Part shown: positions 20,736-32,355 of the stretch, piece by piece
Numbering within the stretch: the first letter of the stretch is position 1
Layout of the letters: each line of letters starts with the position of its first letter
Origin: Aurelia coerulea
Lineage: Eukaryota > Cnidaria > Scyphozoa > Semaeostomeae > Ulmaridae
NCBI GenBank assembly: GCA_039566865.1
Contig: CM076958.1
Location: 11,012,501 to 11,076,500, forward strand
DNA length: 64,000 bases
Reading direction: 5' to 3'
Translations under genes and position numbers: made by a program
The notes under the pieces: model-generated
Seen by the model: only the letters and a program-made list of their open reading frames with translations
The model's database searches: none
Told to the model about the DNA's origin: nothing

Positions 20736-21569
20736 AAGCCAATCAACATGTCATACACAATGGTTAAGATGACAGAGTTCCAAAAATTCTTCAAGGAAGA
20801 TTCGAGAAACAGTATCAAATTCCTCAAAGAAGTGCAAAAGAGACTCAAATCTTCTCTGCCCAATTGCTCACAGAGAACAGCTACAGAAGTTGAGAAACTG
20901 GTAAAACAATGCCAGAACTTGTTTGCAATTAGCAACCTGAGGTATGGAAGCAAGGTAGAACGATTAAATAAAGCTAACGTAGTTACAGAAAAAGGCTTTG
21001 TTCCTTCTGGTAGCAATAAAATATCTCATAGCTTCCCAAAGCATAAAATCATATTGAAAAAGCCAGCAGTATCTATGCACAAAATATCTTTATTGAAAGA
21101 GGCTATAAGTTGCCAAAAGCAAAACTTCAGCACCGTGAACAAATCTAAACCTGATGAAAATTCAGCATTATTAGAAAAACGCAGTGAGACAAGTGTCGTT
21201 TCATCCCCCAAAAATGAAATTAATACGTTGGCTGATGATCGTAAAGTCACTGAAAACGTTTCCGAGAGAAGAAAATAATTGTATGACGTTGATCAAACAA
21301 CTGAGGGGGAAACGAATAGCACTGTTTTACACTGTGAGAAAAAAATAAAGATCGAGAAAAAGAAAATCACCGTAGCTGAATACTTTGCGAGAAAGAGGCA
21401 CGAGAATGAAAAGAAAATATGTCCAATGACTGAAAATAAAAAGAAAAGAAAGAGAGAACTGAGCGAACAGCAAGAGAGTAATGATAGTAAAAATTGTCAA
21501 AATCCTCTTGCTGGACTTGATGCATTCTGTTTTAATGCTTTCAAAAAGCCCAAGCTCAGTGCTGCCTGA
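20736..21569 (+). CDS. Unrecognised lysine-rich protein, last exon with an in-frame TAA
   Basis: Acceptor TTCTGTTGTAG, then 180 codons to a TAA at 21276-21278. The same frame continues for 96 more codons to TGA at 21567, and that tail is also protein-like. Visible protein: a helical N-terminal region from exons 1-4 (112 codons), a further helical segment (EFQKFFKEDSRNSIKFLKEV), a low-complexity Ser/Lys middle, then, after the TAA, basic clusters (KKIKIEKKKI, KKKRKREL) that would be nuclear localisation signals, the PIP-box-like TVAEYFARKR, and the end NPLAGLDAFCFNAF. I do not recognise the family; a nuclear or nucleolar role is inferred only from the basic tail. No canonical AATAAA was seen shortly downstream. 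Either the tail is lost, the TAA is bypassed, or it is an allele or base error. Confidence 0.62.
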
Positions 21570-22495
21570 AGATTGTTAGCTGTGCCAATCGTTAGTTTTA
21601 GATAATGTATCATATGTAAATAATATTGTAGTTATTTAGGTAGTACGTTTGTAATTGTTTTTTAACGTTTTGACATGTTTGCCATTACAATTGTTTGAAT
21701 TCATTGATAGTTACATTCTTGAAGCAAGTCTATTTTCTTGAATATCCCTATGGGGGCAGTGATTCTAGGCGCCGTCCGCTCCAGACCAAGGCCTTTGCCT
21801 TTTGGCCTAAACAAATTCCTAAAGCACGGCGAATAATTCCAAAATTCAAACAAATATTAAATCAGATAATGTTCCATTTGCTAGAGCTCAAATCATATGC
21901 AATTTTCTATTTTTCTTTAATCTCTATTTCTAATTTGATGTGCTTCAGGAATTTGCTGAGGTCAAAATACTAACGCTCTGGTTTGGAAAAGAAGGCAAAT
22001 TTAAACTATCCAGTTTAACATTTCAAATCTCAAAGCACCAATATCAATGATGAAGTTATCGATGTGTAAATTAACTATCGAGAAACATAAACAAGGACGG
22101 AAGCTGATTGAATGAAGCTGAATTTTGATCGCTTGGCCCAAGCAAACCTGTTTCCCTCTCAGTACATAGCTCGATCTTACGTGGTCCCTTGTGCTCACAA
22201 ATCGTTGCCTCGAACAAGCATTCACAAATACCGTCTTCAACTTGGAGAAAATCAATCAAGCTGAACCCCTGACGATTCAGACCTCTTCATTGTGAGTAGA
22301 GCATAAGAACATGCTGAAAATTACAATTAACTATTCAAAAACAAATTTTAAGCTCAGCAAGACGATCAAGTCGATCAAGGCTGAGGTGGAGCTCTCACAT
22401 GAATTGCAAGGTTTCTTATATGATTCTTCAAAAACGTACTTTTAGAACGATCTCAAGTCATTAACTGTCGTTACCAACCTTCATTGTTCTAAAAA
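21570..22495. repeat. Diverged, end-less relative of the 3217-3816 foldback family
   Basis: Between about 21780 and 22095, words such as GGCCTAAACAAATTCC, CTCTGGTTTGG, CTCAAAGCACCAATATCAA and TTAACTATCGAGAAAC match both arms of the element at 3217-3816 in inverted arrangement, with many substitutions and no intact tips. It is an old copy. The rest to 22495 shows nothing else I can name. Confidence 0.5.
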
Positions 22496-22640
22496 GCCTA
22501 ATTTTGACATTAGGACCACGACGAAAATCATCTTGAGGGTCATTTCAGAGAAAGACAAGTCAGTATCGTAGTTTATAAATCGACATTCCAATTAATTAAG
22601 ACAAATCCAGTTGTGATTATAATATTATTATTAGACTGGG
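22496..22640 (-). repeat. Dispersed repeat, inverted copy of 30085-30235
   Basis: The complement of this stretch matches 30085-30235 at most positions, including TTTGTCTTAATTAATTGG, ACTACGATACTGACTTG and TCTTTCTCTGAAATGACCC. No open frame or terminal repeat explains it. Confidence 0.6.
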
Positions 22641-23179
22641 TAAGGGGTGAATTCGGTGACATCAAAGGATTGGCGGAATCCCTTTCAGTTTTCTGTGTAC
22701 AAGGGAATGATCTTTAGACATATCACAATTGGCGGACCAATGGAACATTGGAGCTGTGTCGTACTCCCACTTTTCCTTTTGAAAGGGCAAGGGCAGAGTT
22801 TCATAGCATAGATTGGCTTCTTTTTCCAGCTAAAATATCGTTGGCTCGAGAGGAGAGAACAGGGGAATTTTAATGGGGGCTTCCAATGAGAAAGGGAGAT
22901 CATGCTAAGGTGCAAGGGACTGACATTCGAAGGTTCCTATTGTTCCACTGCTCCGGATTATACACTTTCAATAACGAAGCAGCAGTCATATCCTGTTGTT
23001 TGTGTGATTACAGTCGTGAGTCTGTCGTTCATTCAACCATAACAATTGAGCATTGTTAAATTTTGAAGCAATTAGAACAAGCTGATTGAATTTGAGTGTA
23101 GTCATTATTGTTTTAAGTATAAATTCCTTTCGAATGACGCATTGCAGAGCTTTTGTTCTGTCCCAAGACAACATCAGGC
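22641..23179. other. No recognised feature
   Basis: Unique-looking AT-rich DNA up to the 5' truncation point of a LINE. No supported gene. Confidence 0.3.
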
Positions 23180-24171
23180 CTTTCACAGTTGACATCTTGG
23201 TAGCCTCTGAAGATATTAACGAACTTGCCGAGATGATGCAGGAGGAGCTACAGAACATTTCTGAGTGGATGAGGGTCAATAAATTAAGTGCCAATCCAAA
23301 AAAGACTGAGTTTATGCTTATCGGCCATCCACGTAGAATTAACAAAATTGAACCTCTGGCTCCATTGAAACTTAATGGCACAGAAATAAAACGAGTGACA
23401 AAAACTAAATCACTAGGGGTTATTGTCGACGAGAATCTAAGTTGGAAGGAACACTTCAAATCCTTGAAAGGTAAAGTAGCAAGTGGTTTGTCTGCACTGA
23501 AAATACTTAAAAACGTTCTTCCGCAATCTAAGCTATGTGAGGTTTACCATGCGCTGGTTGAAAGTCACCTCCGATATGGGAATGTTATCTGGGGTAGCCT
23601 GCCCAACACGAAGCTGCAAACGCTTCAGCGTCTACAGAACAGGGCCTTCTCAATTATTCAAAATGCTAGAATAAGGGACCCCTGGATCAATAGTGGGCTG
23701 AACGTTGATCAAATCATCTATTTTGACAGATCTATCATGACACACAAAATAGTCAACAAGCAGTGCCCTGAGAGCCTCTGGAACAAGTATAGTCAGAGGA
23801 ATGAAATTTCTAGGTATAACACAAGAAACAATAGAAATCTCGACATCCCAGAGTTTAAACTTGAGTGTACAAAAAAAAGTTTCCACCTTTCCGGGCTTAA
23901 AGCTTGGAATGAAATACCAATCGAAATAAGGGAAAGCCCCTCGCTCTATCAGTTTAAAAGAAAATTGAAAACGCATTTAAAGAGCTCAGTAAACCCTAAC
24001 TAAAACACGACTCCCAGGAAGATCAGATCTCAGCCTGGATCCAATCCTAGCTAATACCAAATTTTAAATTTTGTTTTTCATTTTTCATTTGAAACAAACT
24101 TGTAACTTTTGTAGTTTAATTTTGTACTGATGGGATATCGTGTAAAAAATATGAATTAATAAAATAAAATC
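23180..24171 (+). mobile_element. 5'-truncated CR1/L2-like LINE: reverse transcriptase thumb and C-terminal region
   Basis: An uninterrupted frame to 24003 reads into the non-LTR reverse transcriptase just downstream of the catalytic box: WMRVNKLSANPKKTEFMLIG, then LGVIVDENLSWKEHF and YHALVESHLRYGNVIWGSLP, then a C-terminal part with HLSGLKAWNEIPIEIR and FKRKLKTHLKS. The FADD motif position is degenerate or missing, so the fragment cannot encode an active enzyme. The 3' untranslated tail ends in AATAAAATAAAAT at 24157-24171. Lack of stops over ~270 codons suggests a fairly recent insertion. A related copy is split at 55935-56180 and 58305-58785. Confidence 0.82.
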
Positions 24172-26206
24172 TGATAAGACTTATAACATCATCCCGTCTA
24201 TATGGACGCTACGCTTCGCTTCGCGCAGTTACAAAACATAGAACGAATTCAAGGAATCACGCCATAAGTCTAGGCCAAGGCCCTTGAAGGCCTACAAAGA
24301 AATCCAACAGAAAATATCATGGATTTCTTCTTTACCAAAGAAGGCTTCAGGGGGCGGCGGAGTGGGGGGGGGGGCAGCTCAAATGGGATCGCAAATTTCT
24401 TCGCAGGGGCACAGAGCTAAAAGAAACGATCTTCTAACATTTCATTTGTTTTCAAATTGGTTCCTTTCTCCAGAGATACCGCAGGCGGAGGCAGTAGAGG
24501 GGACATAAGGGCAATGAGGGTCATGTCTTACTCAGAGTTTCTCATTTAATTTTGCCCATCCTAGAGGAGGGGAACAGATATGCTCGCTACCACGGAGAGC
24601 TTCGAGGGGGGTCTCCAATGAAAGGGAATTTTATTCTAAACAGTTTGTGAATCGAACAAGGAATGGGCTTTTATGGTTGAGGAGGGATGCGATAACGACT
24701 GACTGTTTCTTTCATTCGTTGATTAATCAAAAACTTGAGGGGAATCGCCCTTTTGGAATGCTTTCATAAGGGAAATAGTTTTTACAATATGAAGCAAAAT
24801 TTTTGAATACTATGAGTATAATCCTCTACTCTTCCTCTCTTTTTCCTTTAATCTGAGGACAAATTTTGATTTCGTCTCCCTATAATATCACTGTTAATGC
24901 AGAAAGGTCTGAGCGGCCTACATTTAAAATCCCACTTTTTTGGAATGAGGAAGGTTGGTAAAGGAGCCATTGCGATGAACTGGAATGCTTTCAAGATGCC
25001 TGACGAAAACGAGGTTCGACCATGCGACATATCTTGAGCTCATGCAGCACACAGTTGCACCATTATGGTGGCTTAGGCCCAAGAGAATGCTCTGATACTC
25101 AGGGCACCCGGTGGCAAGATCATTTACGTGACGTCAAGAATTCCTGTTGATTCGTCATCTCAAAGGTTGAAAAATCGATGAGCCATCACATTTTAATCAG
25201 TGGTGCAACACTTGGGGACCTGCTTAAAATGATTGATAGGTAGGAAAGCCATTTATTGTTCCTTGCAATAGCACTCATACTTCTCCCCGGTAGCTCTGGT
25301 TGGCGTTGCTTTCTTCTGTGAGTTCTGAGTTTCATATTTGCTTTCACAGGCCGCAGAGGAGGGAAACGGATATTTCCACTATGAAATTTATTAATGCAGA
25401 ACAATTTCTTCAAGAATTCAGGAGATGCAGTATTGAAACTTTTTTAGTTTAGTTAATGAAAAGTTGTACATAAGAAACTTCCGTGATTGTTATAATTCAA
25501 AAACTTCGTTTCGAAAGTCGGAGACGGTAAATTTAAGAACAAGAGTAGGTATGGGATCAATTTTAAGAACAAGTCCAGTCAAATTGAAAGTGAGAATCTT
25601 AGCTACAACAAAACCCAATTAAGCTTTACCATAGCTAACAGGGCAACTATTACAACACTGAGACACTTATCGGAATCACCGTGCAACATGCTATTAATGA
25701 AAGAGCCAAGATTGCAATGCTGTTTTTACATTTGGAACTTTAAAGTGCAAGTTTTCTGGTAACCAGTGCATCAAGAAAGATGGAAGTGATGTTTGATAAA
25801 TCAAAGTGCCAGTAAAGAAGAGAGAAAGACCTCTTCTACGGCTTCAGAATCGGGTCAAGAGTTTTCAAAGTGACGTAGGCCCTGCTTAGGTGGCCCATCC
25901 CTCCAGAAGAGAAGAGGATCCACATTTTCCAAGAGCATAGCCCAGGCCTAAATCCGTCAGATAAACACATGAAAGATCATTTCCCTTCATAAACATTGCA
26001 GAAACAAAGGTCTAGAGAGCAGGTTCCATTCAGGTAGAAATCAAGATAGATTTGAAACTTAGAAATGAATCAAATGTTAAATGATGGATGTAAAAAGTTT
26101 GCCTAAATGTTCTCCCACCCAGATTACTCATCTGTTTTGCGTGGTGTGGTTATATGGAAGAAAAAATTGATTTGCCGGTTGCTGGTTATATGCCACAAAG
26201 AGTTTG
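24172..26206. other. Intergenic, nothing firmly recognised
   Basis: Contains a G-run at 24363-24374 of the kind found at ends of short elements here, but no matching partner. Small open frames at 24848-25030 and 25186-25413 (minus) have no family resemblance. Confidence 0.3.
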
Positions 26207-26214
26207 CCGTGGTA

Positions 26215-26608
26215 CAGGGCCGAAGCCAGTGGGGGGGGGGGGGGCTGGGGGCGGAGCGCCCCCAGGAGGCTCTTTGTCGGAAATTTCACTCTACCTGTCG
26301 GATTTTTTTTGTGGTTACAGGCCCACATTTAGACAATTTTATTGGAAGAATGATGCATAGACCATGAATTTATTGATTTTCGAGCATAAATTCCGAGCAT
26401 ATCCCTGCTTTATATTCACTAATTTTGAAGGCTCCAGCATTGAGACTGGAAAATAATTCCAAAATTTAGCCATTAAAGGAGCAAATCAGTCTTTTCGTGC
26501 ATGTTTCCGAAAATTGGGGTTGTTGTTGTTGTTGTTGATTTTGGCGTCGGAAAATTTTAGTTCCTCGCCCCCCGCCCCCCTATGAATTCATGGCTGGTGT
26601 CGGGCGTG
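26215..26608. mobile_element. hAT-like short element, 8-bp target duplication
   Basis: Starts CAGGGCCGAAGCCAG and ends CTGGTGTCGGGCGTG, an imperfect inverted repeat, with CCGTGGTA duplicated exactly at 26207-26214 and 26609-26616. Long G-run and GGAGCGCCCCCAGGAGG near the left end, C-rich tract near the right end, and a (GTT)n microsatellite at 26518-26536. No transposase. Confidence 0.75.
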
Positions 26609-26665
26609 CCGTGGTAACACTGACATGAAAAGGAAATTGGAAGTCAACAAGACTGTTTCATATTG

Positions 26666-26924
26666 ATGTTTGTTGCAGTATTCGGTCGAAGATTTCCAAG
26701 GGCAAGGAATGTCTGTTCAGTTACGAAACTGCGTTTCTACAAACAAAAATTAATCTAATTGAAGCCGAGAGTAATTCTTCAAAGTTGCAGTATTTTTTGA
26801 AGTTAATTTTCTCAAGGCTCAGCATTGAAAGTCTTTTGGAAGTGACAAAGTGTTCTCCACGAATGGATATAAAATCAAATTGCAGGATCATTTGGGATAG
26901 ATTTCAAAATCAACTTTTACTGGA
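26666..26924 (+). CDS. Candidate coding exon, tandem copy 1
   Basis: First of two 259-bp tandem units. TTTGTTGCAG forms an acceptor at 26677-26678; from 26680 the frame is open through the unit (SKGKECLFSYETAFLQTKIN, then SRLSIESLLEVTKCSPRMD and NCRIIWDRFQN) and into the next unit, stopping at 26985. I do not recognise the protein. Support for coding comes from comparison with copy 2: eight base differences, seven of them silent in this frame. A credible donor is not obvious; GGAAT|GTTTGT is weak. Upstream exons were not found. Confidence 0.45.
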
Positions 26925-27211
26925 ATGTTTGTTGCAGTATTCGGTCGAAGATTTCCAAGGGCAAGGAATGTCTGTTCAGTTATGAAACTGCGTTTCTACA
27001 AACAAAAATTAATCTAATTGAAGCAGAGAGTAATTCTTCAAAGCTGCAGTATTTTTTGAAGCTTATTTTCTCAAGGCTCAGCATTGAAAGTCTTTTGGAA
27101 GTGACAAAGTGTTCTCCGCGAATGGATATAAAATCAAATTGCAGGATTATTTGGGATAGATTTCAAAATCTACTTTTACTGGAAAATTTCTGTTTCAGTT
27201 GGTGTTTATGA
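26925..27211 (+). CDS. Candidate coding exon, tandem copy 2
   Basis: Second 259-bp unit, with the same TTTGTTGCAG acceptor at 26936-26937. From 26939 the frame is open to TGA at 27209-27211, after the unit ends near 27183. It encodes the same ~82 residues as copy 1 with one replacement (Gln to Leu). The offset of 259 is not a multiple of three, so the copies cannot be read as one fused exon; they could be alternative (mutually exclusive) or alternative terminal exons. Family unknown. Confidence 0.45.
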
Positions 27212-28103
27212 TGTTATTGCAAACTTTGATATGAGTGTTGACGCAGTGAAACAATCCCTTAGAAATTGCGAAGTAGCACAAAAACATTTCACATAAAAAC
27301 ATTGGTTTACTTTGACAGCACCAGAATATAGTTTCAGAAAATAACAAGAAATGAGCCTCAAAACTTTCAACAAACAAATTTAGGAGTAAAGGGCAGTCCA
27401 ACAATGACAAGAAAGAGATTTTAGAGGCTGAAAGTTATTGACCTAGCAAATTTCAACTATTTGATTACTATCATTTTCATGAACTTTGAAGTCAATTTCC
27501 TGGAAATGCGATTTTCGTGAAATCTGTGTAATGGATATATTTTTAATTTCCAAACCATAAGAGATATTTAAATGAAATTTGGTCAAAATGTTCGCGGAAG
27601 ATGGGGCTTCAAAAGGAATTTCTGCTTTTACAATCGGCTAAGCACAAGGGGATTAATACCCTGATGTCTACATTTTTTTCCATCAAAATGTAATCATATA
27701 AATCGGGATGGCAGGACGATTCGCGACTCTCATGGAATGCTAGGACAATACCTTGCAAATCAACATTGTTTCGGGGGTGAGGGGTTGTTTATACCTAATC
27801 GCTATGGTTGGAGCTGCGGATTGTCAAGAAATGGCCTAAGTGCTCCAAGGACTTTTGGCAGGCATTGTACATTCTTGCATGAAGTCCAGCTAATTTCAAT
27901 GAGTTAACTTTAATCAGTAGAGAATGAAAAATACTTTTCCGTGTACCATTTTTTGCAAAATTTCAGCTATTTTTGGTTGCTATGGCAACATGAAAGGTGC
28001 CATTTTGAATTTCTCAGTCCAAAAATCTTACAATCATGCCTATGTACCATCTCAGCTTGGTTATATACCCATATTCATAGTAATTCTATGACCGGGATGA
28101 TGC
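27212..28103. other. No recognised feature
   Basis: AT-rich sequence downstream of the duplicated exon. No further exon of that gene could be identified. Confidence 0.3.
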
Positions 28104-28105
28104 TA

Positions 28106-28500
28106 CCTTAAGCCCCCAGGAGGCCTATTTAATTTCGGACCCTCCACAGGGGGACATATTAGAGGGGGGCTTATTACAGAGGGGGCTTATTCACAAAATC
28201 AAATGACAGGATACAGATGACAGCTTTTTAGATCATTTACACCGTATTTTGCGGATTCAACATACAATTTTACGAGTCAAATACATAAATTCGGCACAGT
28301 TTTATCTCAAACCACATCAGAACTACCATGCAAGCTTTTCTAGGTCAATAAATGGGAACTCTTTGGTAGCCACTAGAATTTGATATAACAGGGGGGGGGG
28401 CTTAATACAGAGGTGGCTTATTTAAATTTTGGCTCAGAGGGGAGGGGCTTATTAGAGAGGAGGGCTTAATAGAGAGGGGGGCTTAATACAGCTTTTACGG
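28106..28500. mobile_element. Short inverted-repeat element, GGGGGCTTA family, copy 1
   Basis: Right end GGGGGGCTTAATACAGC with TTTTACGG, followed by TA; left end CCTTAAGCCCCCAGG preceded by TA and partly decayed. GGGGGCTTAT(T/A) units recur inside. The middle (ACACCGTATTTTGCGGATTC, ATTTTACGAGTCAAATAC) matches 35512-35774. Short non-autonomous element with TA duplication, so mariner-like by inference. Confidence 0.7.
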
Positions 28501-28900
28501 TAAGTATACAGTTAAGTTTTCAGGTTAATAGTTTATAAAAAGTGGAAAGAGCAATGCAAAATGAAAAGAGAAAAGGAAAAATAGATGCCGTGTAGAGGGT
28601 GTGTACTAAGTTTGCAAAATAGAAAGCACAGCAGGGATATAATTCTAAGCAAAACAACTGTTGTTCGTTCTCGCATCGGCTCCCTCATGCTTTAAATTTT
28701 CAAATAAATACAACAGAGCCCCTTGGAGAGTGGAATACGCCACAAACTGACTGCATTGATTTGTAACGCTAAATAGCTCTTCTTAACAAAGTATCAACAT
28801 TTTGCCTTGGTGCTCAAAGATACTCCCAAATTATACTTATGTCCCTCTTCACCATTGTTCTTTTGAGACCGATGTATTATGAAATAAAAAAATATGTATA

Positions 28901-29913
28901 CCGGGTGTCCCAAAAAAACTTCTGACGTTTGATTGAGCACAAGGAAAAGTCTATTTAATCTGGCAATTTCTATTTATTCTAGCTACGTGCTAGATATTTC
29001 AACTTACAGTTTGGCATATCGTAGGAAGAAATTAGTAATCTGAAAATGGCGTTATGAGCTCTAACATTTCACTTTCATGTTCAAGGCAAATCCAGAGAGA
29101 TTATTACGCCTTCCAGCTTCGTTATGGTGGGGACTCCCTCGACGAGCAACACAAAAATTGAGTTGACAATTCGTTCATTACCTTGACTTCCCGAGCGGGC
29201 AGAAATTTTATTCACAAGAGAAAGCGTTGTTTGTACTTGAACGGAATTTAGATTTAAATCATTTTTGATTGTTTGAATTAGCCTAAGGTGCGAAGAATAG
29301 AGACATATAGGTCTCGGGACAATTGTTTGCTGCTGTTATTGTTGCCTTGTGCCAACTGGGAATTTCAAAAGGGAATCTTTACTGTTTCACGGTTTCACGG
29401 CACGGAGTAGAATAGACTGTCTTTTCTTAACTAAAGAATAGTTTCAATTGCTTTTTCGACCTACCATATTATGCAATAATGCATTTTTGTGTGTTCGTCC
29501 AGTCCGAATTGAGTGCGTGGCAAGGTATGAACGTAGTATTTTCCCCCTGAGACCTATTAGATTCGATTTTCAGACCTTTACTTCAAATATACTCAATGAG
29601 CGGAACTCTTGCACGTCGTCAAGGCAATGAAACAAAGTGTCAACCCAGTTTTTGTGTTGCTCATCCGGAGATTCCCCCTCCACCACGATGATGCAGAAAG
29701 GCTCGCGTACTAATCTCTCTGGTTTTGCCTTCAACATGAAGATGCGATGTTAGGACTAATAACTCCATCTTCAGATTACTGATTTCTTCCAATGATATGA
29801 CAAACTGTTAGTCGAAATGTCCAGTATGTACCTAAAATGAATAGAAATTGCCAGATAATGAACTTTTTTGTCTGCGTTCAATCAAACGCCGGAACTTTTT
29901 TTGGGACACCCGG
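28901..29913. mobile_element. Mariner-like foldback element, ~300-bp arms, 1,013 bp
   Basis: Tips CCGGGTGTCCCAAAAAAA with TA flanks (28899-28900, 29914-29915). The arms agree over about 300 bp (for example ATCTGGCAATTTCTATT and GAAGAAAT(T/C)AGTAATCTGAA), then a ~400-bp centre without coding capacity. The arm sequence is unrelated to those of the other CCGGGTG-tipped elements here. Confidence 0.88.
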
Positions 29914-29915
29914 TA

Positions 29916-31020
29916 TATATATTTCATCCCTTTGTCACCGGCGCACTAAATTCAACTGTCCATACACCTTAATGACAAATACGACGGCGGGCCAGCGCGG
30001 CGCCGTAGGCGACGCGCGGCAAGCCTAGTAGTAATAATTATTCGAGAGAAATGCATAATTAAAGTATCCATCATACGATTCTGAATAAGGAAAGTCTAAT
30101 AATAATATTATAATCACAACTGGCTTTGTCTTAATTAATTGGAAATGTCGATTTATATATAAACTACGATACTGACTTGTCTTTCTCTGAAATGACCCAC
30201 AAGATGATGTTCGTATTGGTCCTAATGTTAAAATTTATACTAAAGCTGCGCTTTCCAACCAATGTTCCAAGTCTAATTCTGATGATGATTTGGTTCTTGT
30301 ACTTTTACAGACTCAAAGCCACATTTAGCTGTCCTCAGTGAATTATTATCAATTGTGAAGGTCAATTTTATGAAAGTAAGAAACTCTACAAGAACTTTTA
30401 CTGCAAAAGTTGGGCGAGTTGGGTGCCAAAATTGAGAAACCGTACTACAAAGTTCAGAGCTAAGTTTCTTATAAAAGACGAGCGTATGTTGCTTGATTTT
30501 GACGTATTACGGTCAACAATTATCAAATCGAAAGTAGACTCATCACAGCATCTTGATAAATCTCAACAGCTGCGTTTCTTGACTTTTCTCCTAATCAACA
30601 TGATTTTTCCGGTCCCTTCTGTTAATACATTTTTCGTTCAATTCTATTTGTAACTCTTAACCAGAGATTGACTAAGTTTCTCAACTTCAAATTGACTTCT
30701 GATCGCTTCTGGTAGAGTTTCCTAATATTCTAGAGGAGGCTTCTACATTATCTTATTTACTGTAGTTTGTGCATATGTAAGGAATTAAAAAATACTTCAA
30801 ACAAGCGTGTAGATTTAGGATGTTTTTATGCGAAGACCTACAACCTAATTCATCACAGGCACAAACTACAGTAGCGAGCAAGTACCATTTCAAATGAATG
30901 ATAAAATCTGAAAGTATCTCTATCGATAAAAGTAATAGTAAAGTTGTGCAATCATTAAACGACCGCTCGTGCGACAAAATCCATTCCAAGTTCCCTCGTC
31001 ATTTCGAAGAGCACTTTCTT
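29916..31020. other. Intergenic with one dispersed repeat
   Basis: A short GC-rich island (29983-30025, GGCGGGCCAGCGCGGCGCCG) is followed by a dispersed repeat at 30085-30235 (inverted copy of 22496-22640). The open frame at 30423-30653 has no family resemblance and no supported splice sites. Confidence 0.35.
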
Positions 31021-31029
31021 TATTCTGCT

Positions 31030-31263
31030 AAATTCAGTCTTTAGAAAATTTGATCACTGTTTATCGATCTTTTTGGGCAGTCCGCAGGCAAAAAAATTCA
31101 AGAAATCATAAATATACCAATAAGTACGCAACTGAAAAATCGACAAAAATAGCCAAGAATGATACAGGATATTGAAAGAAAATCAAATAAAAAATATTTG
31201 AAATTGGTCCAATGTATGATTTATTATGGAGTCAGAAGTGGGAACTTATTTCTGGCTCACCCG
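31030..31263. repeat. Decayed half of the 37719-38602 foldback family
   Basis: Words such as TTAGAAAATTTGATCA, TCAAGAAATCATAA, TGGTCCAATGTATGATTTAT and a terminal GGCTCACCCGG line up with the right arm of the element at 37719-38602, heavily diverged. The left half is absent. Confidence 0.45.
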
Positions 31264-32153
31264 GCAAACTTTCCTAATCCTTCGAATTTGCCATTCTTTT
31301 GGTTTGGTTAGTGTCGGTTCTATAATATTTCTTGATAAAGGGCTATGCTTGAAATTCCGTGCTTTTTTCATTTCACAACGAAGTGCTTAAATGTTACTTT
31401 ATTTATCTTTCACGCATCGCTGATTGCCGGAAGAACTTAGTAACCGATCTGGAAAACTTTAGAACAAAACAAGGAACTTAGTCCTAAGAACAGATCTATG
31501 TTGTACATGAAAATAAGTCCCGGTAAAGGCAAAACTGCCAAACCACTGACAATATAGAGTTATTTGCAAGCAGCCTAAAAAATAATACCATACATGAACA
31601 ATGGTCGTTGTTCGTTTGCTGCGCCACCTATGGCTGCGCATTGAGTCACTACAGCCAGATCCTGCGTAACCATAGTGGCGTGGCGTAACTAACTTGCAAA
31701 CAACAACATTCAGGTACAACTTTCAGACACCTGGCCTAATTTCCAACTACCATCAAATAACTTAAATCTACAACCAACCTGATAAGAAAATATTCACTCT
31801 TTTCTTCGCTTTCCCATCCAGACAAACGCTATTGTTTTCTTTGTAAAGCGATCTACTGGTCTGTTTACATAAAAGGGTCATGTCTGATCAAGGGTATACC
31901 TGTTTTCAGATTTAATCAATCTGGTCAAATCAACGAATACCAGTAGAGAACAGCAACGCTCGGAACATTCAGCAAACATCATATTCCTAAATATGTACGG
32001 CGTTATTTTTGACAATTAAAAGCCTATTCCACTTCAAGTTGATGCCAACAGATTTGGTTTTAAATTTGTATTCATTAACGATCTGAGTTGATTCCTTGAT
32101 TTGCACAACTTCTCACTTATTTGGCCTTTACAAAAAATCGTACATGACAGAGA
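31264..32153. other. No recognised feature
   Basis: AT-rich DNA; short open frames only. Confidence 0.25.
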
Positions 32154-32355
32154 GGGTTTCAGAGGTCCAGGAGTGGTTCACGACAGGATTGAGCTACCGA
32201 GGGACACATTTTTCATACCATTTCAACAGGAAGATGAGCAGGATTTGCAAACTGCAAAAGATAACTTTGCAAGCGAAATGGTTTCCATTAAAGATAGAAA
32301 CTACTCGCGTTCAGGGATTCATAACAAAAAGAGTGAAAACGATGACTCTCCCTAG
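32154..32355 (+). CDS. Candidate terminal exon of an unknown gene
   Basis: After GGGTTTCAG the frame reads VVHDRIELPRDTFFIPFQQE, then DEQDLQTAKDNFASEMVSIK and a Ser/Asn/Asp-rich end, stopping at TAG (32353-32355). Composition and hydrophilic pattern look like a protein C-terminus rather than chance, but there is no start codon and no recognised family. It could be the end of a plus-strand gene whose other exons, possibly including the 26.7-27.2 kb pair, are scattered upstream; that link is speculation. Confidence 0.3.

Noticed and set aside
21241..21305. Short intron (GT 21241, AG 21305) that would remove the in-frame TAA
   Set aside because: 65 bases long, so it would shift the frame, and the splice sites are weak; AG at 21319 also shifts the frame.
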